Shown here: piece by piece, positions 58,376 through 64,000 of the stretch
Numbering within the stretch: the first letter of the stretch is position 1
Layout: every line of letters begins with the position of its first letter
Notes under the pieces: model-generated
Told to the model about the DNA's origin: nothing
What the model saw: only the letters and a program-made list of their open reading frames with translations
Databases searched by the model: none
Position numbers and translations under genes: made by a program
Assembly: GCF_007421815.1 (NCBI RefSeq)
Contig: NZ_VLNT01000014.1
Coordinates: forward strand, 1-64,000
DNA: 64,000 nucleotides
Reading direction: 5' to 3'
Source: Aeromicrobium piscarium
Lineage (GTDB): Bacteria > Actinomycetota > Actinomycetes > Propionibacteriales > Nocardioidaceae

Positions 58376-59782
58376 TCAGAAGAAGTCGCCGGCGGCGGCG
58401 CCACCGGTGGGCGGCTCGGGCTCGCGGGCCATCGGCGTGAAGCGCGAGTAGTGGCCCTGGAAGGAGACCGCGACCTTGTTGACCGGACCGGAACGGTTCT
58501 TGGCCACGATGATGTCGGCCTCGCCGGGCCGCTCCGACTCCCCCGCGCCGGTCGCATCGGGCCGGTTGAGCAGCATGACGATATCGGCATCCTGCTCGAT
58601 CGAGCCGGACTCACGCAGGTCCGATAGCTGCGGCGTCTTGTCGGTGCGCTGCTCCGAGCCACGGTTCAGCTGGCTGATCGCCACCACCGGCACCTCGAGC
58701 TCCTTGGCCAGCAGCTTGATCTGCCGGCTGAACTCCGAGACCTCGACCTGACGGTTCTCGACCCGCTTGCCGGAGGTCATCAGCTGCAGATAGTCCAGGA
58801 CGATGAAGCCGAGACCGTGCTGCTTCTTGATGCGCCGCGCCTTGGAGCGGATATCGGGCATCGTCATATTCGGCGAGTCGTCGATGACGATCGGCGCGGA
58901 CTGGACGGTCAGCAGCGCACGGCCGATCGCATCCCAGTCGCGATTGGACATGCCGCCACCACGCATGTGGTGGATGGCGACTTTGGCCTCCGCCGAGAGC
59001 AGACGCATCGCGATCTCGGCACCCGTCATCTCCAAGGAGAACATCGCACAGGGGATGTTGTCGCGGATCGCGGCCTGCCGGATGAAGTCGAGACCGAGCG
59101 TGGACTTGCCGACACCGGGACGGGCGGCGACGACGATCATCTGACCAGGGCGAAACCCGGTGGTGAGCTTGTCCAGATCGGGGAACCCGCTCAGCACGCC
59201 GCCGAGATCACCGTCGCGGTTCTGGATCTGCTCGATCTCGTCGATCGTGTCGGTCATCAGCGCCGAGAGCAGGTTGTAGTCCTCGCCCTTGCTCGCCCCG
59301 TCGACGTCGAGCACCTCGGCCTGCGCGCGGTCGACGATCTCGCTGACCTCGCCCTGGCCGCTCTGCCCGAGCTGCGCGATACGCTGGCCGACCTCCACGA
59401 GCCGGCGCAGGACCGCCTTCTCGTGGACGATCTCGGCGTAGTAGTCGACATTGGCGGCGATCGGCACGCCGGCGACGAGATCGTGCAGGTACGTGGCCCC
59501 GCCGACCCGAGCGATCTCGCCCCGCCGCTGCAACTCCGCCGCGACCGTGATGGCATCGGCCGGCTCCCCGCGGTTGGCGAGGTCGATGATCGTCTCGAAG
59601 ATCAGCTCATGCGCGGGGCGGTAGAAGTCGCGCGCCTCGAGAAGGTCGGCGGCCGGGTCGATCGCATTCTTGCTCATCAGCATCGCGCCCAGAACGCTCT
59701 GCTCGGCGGCCATGTCCTGCGGGGGTACGCTGCCCGCTCCCTCAGGGGGCTGGGGCTCCTCGTACAGGTCCGCGACACTCAC
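58376..59782 (-). CDS. dnaB: Replicative DNA helicase DnaB
   Basis: A 468-residue replicative helicase that unwinds DNA ahead of the fork as a hexamer. The N-terminal domain starts PQDMAAEQSVLGAMLMSKNAI, followed by a linker and the RecA-like core. Walker A ARPGVGKST is at about 220-228, H2 is VLDYLQLM, with SRQIKLLAKELEVPVVAISQLNRG and the arginine-finger region RSGPVNKV near the end. The GTG start at 59782 has AGGAGGAG 8 nt upstream. No intein is present. The flanking non-coding stretch to its right has DnaA-box-like sites. Confidence 0.95.
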   Translation of the reverse strand: MSVADLYEEPQPPEGAGSVPPQDMAAEQSVLGAMLMSKNAIDPAADLLEARDFYRPAHELIFETIIDLANRGEPADAITVAAELQRRGEIARVGGATYLHDLVAGVPIAANVDYYAEIVHEKAVLRRLVEVGQRIAQLGQSGQGEVSEIVDRAQAEVLDVDGASKGEDYNLLSALMTDTIDEIEQIQNRDGDLGGVLSGFPDLDKLTTGFRPGQMIVVAARPGVGKSTLGLDFIRQAAIRDNIPCAMFSLEMTGAEIAMRLLSAEAKVAIHHMRGGGMSNRDWDAIGRALLTVQSAPIVIDDSPNMTMPDIRSKARRIKKQHGLGFIVLDYLQLMTSGKRVENRQVEVSEFSRQIKLLAKELEVPVVAISQLNRGSEQRTDKTPQLSDLRESGSIEQDADIVMLLNRPDATGAGESERPGEADIIVAKNRSGPVNKVAVSFQGHYSRFTPMAREPEPPTGGAAAGDFF

Positions 59783-59898
59783 CGCTGATTCTCCTCCTCA
59801 TGGGGTCTGGACTGCCACCGTACGGGTCCACGCCGACACTTTCGGGCAACGCTCCGACGCGTCACAGTAGACCCGTAGGGGCGTCCGCTTCCAGTGCG

Positions 59899-60086
59899 TT
59901 ATCCACAGGCCCTGTGCATGTCTGGGGAGAACCGGTGGGAAACGCCGACGAGCTTGTGCACAGACCGTGGAAGACTCTGTGGACAGACCATCTCCCACGC
60001 GACGGAAACCTTCTTTGACCTGCGATAACACTCGACACAACGTGTGGAGAAAAGAAACTTCCGCACGAGCCTCGCCGCGTGGACAG
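59899..60086. promoter_or_regulatory. Cluster of DnaA-box-like sites
   Basis: The 379-bp space between dnaB and the MATE gene holds one perfect DnaA box, TTATCCACA (59899-59907). Near matches are TTGTGCACA (59954-59962), TGTGGACAG (59978-59986, reverse), TGTGGAGAA (60043-60051, reverse) and CGTGGACAG (60078-60086, reverse). AT-richer DNA lies between. It could control dnaB by DnaA or act as a DnaA-binding locus. The remainder of the space shows no gene. Confidence 0.55.
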
Positions 60087-60115
60087 ACCGCTGTCGGGTG
60101 GCCGCCGAAGCCGCG

Positions 60116-60121
60116 TAGACT
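60116..60121 (+). promoter_or_regulatory. -10 box for the MATE leader transcript
   Basis: TAGACT (60116-60121) fits TANNNT and ends 8 nt before the ATG of an 11-codon leader ORF. Confidence 0.45.
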
Positions 60122-60129
60122 GCTCTACG

Positions 60130-60165
60130 ATGCCCGTTTTCCCCATGTTCTCCCCAGCCCGATGA
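60130..60165 (+). CDS. Leader mini-ORF overlapping the MATE start (11 aa)
   Basis: ATG at 60130 opens an 11-codon frame (MPVFPMFSPAR) whose TGA (60163-60165) overlaps the MATE ATG (60162-60164). The MATE gene itself has no Shine-Dalgarno, so its translation would rely on ribosomes that finish this mini-ORF. A -10 box 8 nt upstream suggests the mini-ORF is read from a leaderless mRNA. Proline-rich codons could slow ribosomes. Function is inferred from layout alone. Confidence 0.45.
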   Translation: MPVFPMFSPAR

Positions 60166-61463
60166 AGGACATCGACCGGCGCATCCTCGCGATCTCCATC
60201 CCGGCCTTCGCCGCCCTCATCAGCGAACCCCTGATGCTGATGGCCGATACGGCGATCATCGGTCACGTCGGCCGCGCCGAGCTCGCCGGGCTGGCCGCGG
60301 CGTCCACCGTGCTGATGACCGTCGCCGGCCTGTGCATCTTCCTCGCCTACGGGAGCACGGCCACCGTCGCGCGCCACCAGGGAGCGGGGGACGATCGACG
60401 CGCGCTGCAGAGCGCACTGGGCGGTGTCTGGCTCGCGCTCGGCCTCGGCGTGGTCCTCGGCGCCGGTCTGGCCGTCTTCGCCCGACCCCTCGGACGGTCC
60501 CTCGCCAGCTCACCTCAGGTCGCCGATCTGGCCTACGACTATCTCGTCGTGGGCGCCGTCTCCGTCCCGGCGCTGCTGTTGGTGCTCGCCGCCACGGGCG
60601 CGCTACGCGGACTGCTCGATCTGCGCACTCCCCTGAGGGCGATGATCGCGGCGAACCTGGTCAACGTCGTCATCACGCTGGTGCTCGTCCACGGATTCGG
60701 GTGGGGGCTGCGCGGCGCCGCGCTCGGCTTGGTGATCGCCCAGTGGTTCGCCGCGATCTGGCTGTGCCTGGTCGTCGTCCGTCGCGCCCGCGCCGCCCGA
60801 GCATCCGTCCGTCCCGATCTCGGCGAGGTGCTCACCGCCGCTACGGACGGAGTGCCGCTGCTCGTGCGCACCCTCACCCTGCGGACCTCGCTGATCATCG
60901 CGACCCTAGTGGCCGCCAGGCTGGGCGACGCGCCGCTCGCCGCCCACCAGATCGCCACGACGGTCGTGTCCTTCCTGGCCTTCGCCCTCGACGCCCTCGC
61001 GATCGCCGGGCAGACCCTCACCGGCCGCACCCTCGGCGCATCCGATGCCACCGGGACCCGCGCGATGACCCAGCGGATGATCGTCTGGGGGCTGGGGGCC
61101 GGGGTGGTGTTCGGTCTCGCGATCGCAGCGGCCTCGCCGCTCCTGGTGCGCGGCTTCACCTCCGACTCGCTCGTGCAGTCCACGGCCGTCCCCGCGCTGC
61201 TCGTGGTCGCGGCGATCCAACCGCTCTCCGGGGTCGTCTTCGTGCTCGACGGCGTGCTCATCGGCGCTGGCGACGGTGTCTACCTCGCCTGGGCGGGAGT
61301 GCTGGTGCTTGCCCTGTATGCGCCCGCGGCCCTCGCCGTCGGCTGGCTGGACGCCTCGTTCATGTGGCTGTGGGTCGCCTACGGCGTCTTCATCGCCGCC
61401 CGGCTCGCCACGCTCTGGTGGCGCCAGCGCGGAGACTCCTGGATGGTGCTCGGCGCCCGCTGA
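60162..61463 (+). CDS. MATE-family efflux transporter
   Basis: A 433-residue MATE (DinF-like) protein with 12 helices in two homologous bundles. It begins MKDIDRRILAISIPAFAALISEPLMLMADTAIIGHVG, where the D in MADTAIIGH is the conserved acidic residue of helix 1; AAHQIATTVVSFLAFALDALAIAGQTLTGR in the second bundle is also typical. It exports cationic compounds in exchange for Na+ or H+. ATG 60162 is chosen because it matches the family start; the frame extends to 59967 only across the DnaA-box region. Confidence 0.9.
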   Translation: MKDIDRRILAISIPAFAALISEPLMLMADTAIIGHVGRAELAGLAAASTVLMTVAGLCIFLAYGSTATVARHQGAGDDRRALQSALGGVWLALGLGVVLGAGLAVFARPLGRSLASSPQVADLAYDYLVVGAVSVPALLLVLAATGALRGLLDLRTPLRAMIAANLVNVVITLVLVHGFGWGLRGAALGLVIAQWFAAIWLCLVVVRRARAARASVRPDLGEVLTAATDGVPLLVRTLTLRTSLIIATLVAARLGDAPLAAHQIATTVVSFLAFALDALAIAGQTLTGRTLGASDATGTRAMTQRMIVWGLGAGVVFGLAIAAASPLLVRGFTSDSLVQSTAVPALLVVAAIQPLSGVVFVLDGVLIGAGDGVYLAWAGVLVLALYAPAALAVGWLDASFMWLWVAYGVFIAARLATLWWRQRGDSWMVLGAR

Positions 61464-61491
61464 CCAGACCAACCTTGGCTCCAGTCCCGTT

Positions 61492-61577
61492 GGGCGGTGG
61501 GTTACACACCCCTCAAGGTCCGTGAGACGTGCGTAACCCACCGCTCCGACGATCGAGGGGTGTGTAGGTCACCGCCC
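61492..61577. repeat. Intergenic repeat family B, copy 3
   Basis: GGGCGGTGGGTTACACACC (61492-61510, continuing CCTC) pairs with its partner at 61555-61577 over 20 of 23 positions. An inner GTGCGTAACCCACCGC (61529-61544) repeats the right arm of the other copies. It fills the gap between the convergent MATE and siderophore-protein genes. Confidence 0.78.
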
Positions 61578-61596
61578 TAATCTGGGGGAAGGGCGG

Positions 61597-62382
61597 TCAG
61601 CGGCGCCAGTAGCCGGTGACGTCGAGGCAGTCGCGGGCGACGGCGCGCTCGTTCTTGAGGTAGTCGCGGACCTGGCGGATAGTGCGCGTCTCCCCCGCCA
61701 CCCAGCAGAAGGCGACACCGTCCCACCACGGGAGGGAACGCACGGCCTCGATCCAGGCATCGGCGCCGACCACCCAGGTCAGCTCCACACCGTCGGGGAC
61801 CACCAGCTCCTGGCGATGGGCGTCATCGGTCAGCTCGACCACCACCTGGGCCCGGTCGCCCGGTCGCCACTCGTCCAGCAGCCTGCCGATGGCCGGCAGC
61901 GCCGTCTCGTCACCCGCGATCAGCATCCAGTCCTGGCCCTCGGGCAACAACAACGATCGTGTCGGCCCCACGATCCACGCCGGCTCTCCGGGCTCGACCC
62001 GCTCGGCCCAGCCCGCCGCAAATCCATGACCGTGCCGGACGAAGTCGATATCGAGCTCGCGCGTGCCGGGGTCGTAGCGGCGTGGGGTGTAGTCCTTGGC
62101 GACCGGACGGCCGCCGGCGCCTCCCCACTCCAACCGGTCCGGACCCTGGACCGGCAGCGGGGGACGCTCCTGCCCCTCGACCGGGACCAGCAGCTTGACG
62201 TGATCGTCGAATCCCTCGCTGCGGAAGGCCGGCAGCGTACCGCCCTCTACCGCGAAACCGTCGAGCCGCTCGCCGGTGAGCGTCACCCGGCGCATGCCCG
62301 GCGTGATGTCATCGACCCGGAGCACCTCGAGCTCGCGCAGGACGGTCGACCAACCGACGGCCTCACGCCGCGTGCGCGCCAC
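61597..62382 (-). CDS. Siderophore-interacting protein (ViuB/SIP family ferric reductase)
   Basis: A 261-residue FAD/NAD(P)H-dependent ferric-siderophore reductase. The FAD-binding segment DYTPRRYDPGTRELDIDFVRHGHGFAAGWAERVEPGEPAWIVGP is diagnostic. The SIP C-terminal domain follows (MLIAGDETALPAIGRLLDEW, VELTWVVG, FCWVAGETRTIRQVRDYLKNE). It frees iron from an imported siderophore in the cytoplasm. The GTG at 62382 lies 4 bp after the stop of the binding-protein gene, so the two are co-transcribed. Confidence 0.85.
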   Translation of the reverse strand: MARTRREAVGWSTVLRELEVLRVDDITPGMRRVTLTGERLDGFAVEGGTLPAFRSEGFDDHVKLLVPVEGQERPPLPVQGPDRLEWGGAGGRPVAKDYTPRRYDPGTRELDIDFVRHGHGFAAGWAERVEPGEPAWIVGPTRSLLLPEGQDWMLIAGDETALPAIGRLLDEWRPGDRAQVVVELTDDAHRQELVVPDGVELTWVVGADAWIEAVRSLPWWDGVAFCWVAGETRTIRQVRDYLKNERAVARDCLDVTGYWRR

Positions 62383-62386
62383 CGGC

Positions 62387-64000
62387 CTACTCGCCGCCCT
62401 CGAAGCCGACGATCGTCCAGTCGATCGGCGCGAAGGTGCTGGGGCCGTAGTTGCGGACTCGCGGCTCGACCGCCATGGTGACCGGCACGGGAGCGAGGGG
62501 GAGCATCGAGGCCTGTGCCTGCGCGGCCGCGTCGACGGCGTCGACCGCCTGCATCCACTCCTCACCGTCGATCGCCGTCTGCAACCTCTCGACGGCCTCG
62601 GCGAGTCCGTCACTCACCACGCCGGTGAAATTCTGATTGGAGTCGACCGGTGCGAAACGTGCGGCCACCGCCTCGCTCGGGAACGGAGAAGCAGTCCAGG
62701 AGAATCCGACCAGGTCGAAGTCCAGCGCGACGATGACCTCGTCGGCGAAGCTCTCGGCCTCGACCTCCTCGACCTTGACCTCGATGCCCACCTCGGCGAG
62801 CTGGTCGGCCACCTCGTCCGCGCGCTGACGGGCGATGGCATCACCCTCCGGGACGGGGAAACGCAGTTCCAGAGCCGCACCGTCCTTGGCTCGGACACCG
62901 GTGTCGTCCGGGACCCAGCCGGCATCGTCGAGCAGCTGCTCTGCGGTATCGCGATCGGGACTCCAGTCCTCGGCGAGGTAGCCGCGCTGCCGCGGCAGCA
63001 ACACCACCGAATCCATGACCTCGGTGACGCCATCGGCCTCCTCGCGAGCGGCCGCCGAGACGAGGGCACTGCGATCGATCGCCGCCACGACGGCCTGGCG
63101 CACAGCGGTATCGGCCAGCGGACCGCTCCCACCGCCCAACGTCAGTTGCGTCCATTCCGGACTGACCCCGTAGCGCAGATCGACGAGGGCGGCCGAGGCC
63201 GGGTCGACACTGTCGGCATCGAGGGTCAGCGCGTCGAGGTCGTCGGCGGCATAGGCCTCACCGAGCACCTTCGATTCGGCTGCCCGCCAGACGATGCGCT
63301 CCAGGCGCGGAGGGTCGCCCCACCATTGAGGATTGCGCACGAGTTCGACCGCGCCGGCCTCCTCGTCGATCGTGTCGACCACGAACGGGCCGACCGACGG
63401 GATCGCCTCGTCGGTGAAGCCCTCGTTCCAGCGCTCGCGGTCCTGGCTCAACGACGCCGGCACCGGGGCGAAGACTGCCGCCGGCCAGTCCGACGTCGAA
63501 CGGGAGAACACCACCCGATAGGTGGACGGCGCGTCGACGACCTCGACGCTCTCGACGAGTTGGTAGGCGGGATGGGCCGATACCGGGGAATCGCTCTGCT
63601 GGGCCAGCTCGACGAACGCCGCCAGGTCGTCGCCGCTGACCGGTGTGCCGTCCTGCCACACGGCATCGGCATGGAGGGTGACCTCGACGGTGAGCGGATC
63701 AGTGCCCACGACATCGAGACTCTCGGCGTAGTCGCGGTCGACCTCCCAGTCGCCGTCGGCCGTCGGACGCACCGGCGAGCCGAGGGTCGGCGCGAGGATC
63801 TGGGCTGCCGCAGAGGAGGAAGCGCCCTCAGCGCTCCAGGGATTGAAGTCCGTGGGCCAGCCGTCGGCCCCGATGCGCAGGGTGCCGCCGTCGTTCAGGC
63901 GATCGGCCGGCGCCGGGCGCACATCGCTGAACTGCGCGGCATTCGGACGCGGCGGAGGTTCGGGTGTGGACTCGCTGCAGGCACCGAGGACCAGGACCAC
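62387..64000 (-). CDS. Substrate-binding lipoprotein, SBP family 5 (5' end outside window)
   Basis: At least 537 residues of an extracytoplasmic family-5 binding protein (peptide/nickel/siderophore type). The visible start LVLGACSESTP is the end of a lipoprotein signal peptide with lipobox LGAC, so only a few N-terminal residues lie beyond position 64000. Family features are GGTLRIGADGWPTDFNPW, DAVWQDGTPVSGDD, SVGPFVVDTID and RQAVVAAIDRSALVS. It lies 4 bp ahead of a siderophore reductase gene, which suggests it may bind a peptide siderophore. No permease genes are in view. Confidence 0.85.
   Translation of the reverse strand: MVLVLGACSESTPEPPPRPNAAQFSDVRPAPADRLNDGGTLRIGADGWPTDFNPWSAEGASSSAAAQILAPTLGSPVRPTADGDWEVDRDYAESLDVVGTDPLTVEVTLHADAVWQDGTPVSGDDLAAFVELAQQSDSPVSAHPAYQLVESVEVVDAPSTYRVVFSRSTSDWPAAVFAPVPASLSQDRERWNEGFTDEAIPSVGPFVVDTIDEEAGAVELVRNPQWWGDPPRLERIVWRAAESKVLGEAYAADDLDALTLDADSVDPASAALVDLRYGVSPEWTQLTLGGGSGPLADTAVRQAVVAAIDRSALVSAAAREEADGVTEVMDSVVLLPRQRGYLAEDWSPDRDTAEQLLDDAGWVPDDTGVRAKDGAALELRFPVPEGDAIARQRADEVADQLAEVGIEVKVEEVEAESFADEVIVALDFDLVGFSWTASPFPSEAVAARFAPVDSNQNFTGVVSDGLAEAVERLQTAIDGEEWMQAVDAVDAAAQAQASMLPLAPVPVTMAVEPRVRNYGPSTFAPIDWTIVGFEGGE

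Noticed and set aside
59967..60161. Longer MATE start upstream of 60162
   Set aside because: The extra 65 residues are Pro/Arg-rich, unlike MATE N-termini, and cross the DnaA-box-like region; the family start is MKDIDRRIL.

Overview
The window is chromosomal DNA from a high-GC actinobacterium. Coding density is close to complete, GTG starts are common, and several genes appear leaderless, with a TANNNT -10 box 6-8 nt before the start codon. The families present (TetR, IclR and LacI regulators, RecQ with a phosphoribosyltransferase-like tail, an NhaA-DsbA fusion, WhiB7/Erm-type resistance, short GNAT and CPBP genes) fit a soil or surface member of Micrococcales or Propionibacteriales. I cannot name a genus. 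No tRNA, rRNA, CRISPR array, transposase or phage gene was seen.

Layout. 0.1-6.9 kb: a carbohydrate locus (FucU-type mutarotase, GH106-like glycosidase, NCS1 permease, ribokinase) facing a LacI regulator. 7.2-9.5 kb: acyl-CoA synthetase facing its TetR regulator. 9.5-22.6 kb: housekeeping and stress genes (small ABC exporter, Uma2 protein, RecQ, GAF-SpoIIE phosphatase, MMPL exporter with TetR, GlxA regulator, acetyltransferases) and an Erm 23S rRNA methyltransferase behind what looks like a complete leader-peptide attenuator. 22.8-26.5 kb: ABC exporter with a DesK/LuxR-type two-component system. 26.6-30.3 kb: manganese riboswitch with TerC, a RelE/Phd toxin-antitoxin pair, and an NhaA-DsbA fusion.

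30.3-51.5 kb is mainly a sugar-acid catabolic island. An eight-gene leftward operon encodes an Opp-type peptide/oligosaccharide ABC importer, a galactonate-dehydratase-like enolase-superfamily enzyme, a six-hairpin-like protein and an aldose epimerase. It faces an IclR regulator. A rightward four-gene operon encodes a ceramidase-like hydrolase, an IlvD/Edd sugar-acid dehydratase, a DHDPS-family aldolase and a GlcD-type FAD oxidase. A second IclR locus encodes two SDR dehydrogenases and a fumarylacetoacetase-family hydrolase. Together they describe a non-phosphorylative route: aldose to aldonate, to 2-keto-3-deoxy acid, to pyruvate plus glycolate or lactate, with GlcD oxidising the hydroxy acid. 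The real substrate is not evident.

51.6-64 kb: ABC-F protein with a TetR gene, nucleobase permease, Fic protein, small P-loop kinase, a decayed CPBP protease, replicative helicase dnaB, a 380-bp non-coding stretch with several DnaA-box-like sites, a MATE exporter that starts inside a leader mini-ORF, and a siderophore-interacting protein with a substrate-binding lipoprotein at the right edge.

A recurring feature is a set of short intergenic inverted-repeat families. They lie mostly where two genes converge and probably act as two-way terminators or miniature mobile repeats.
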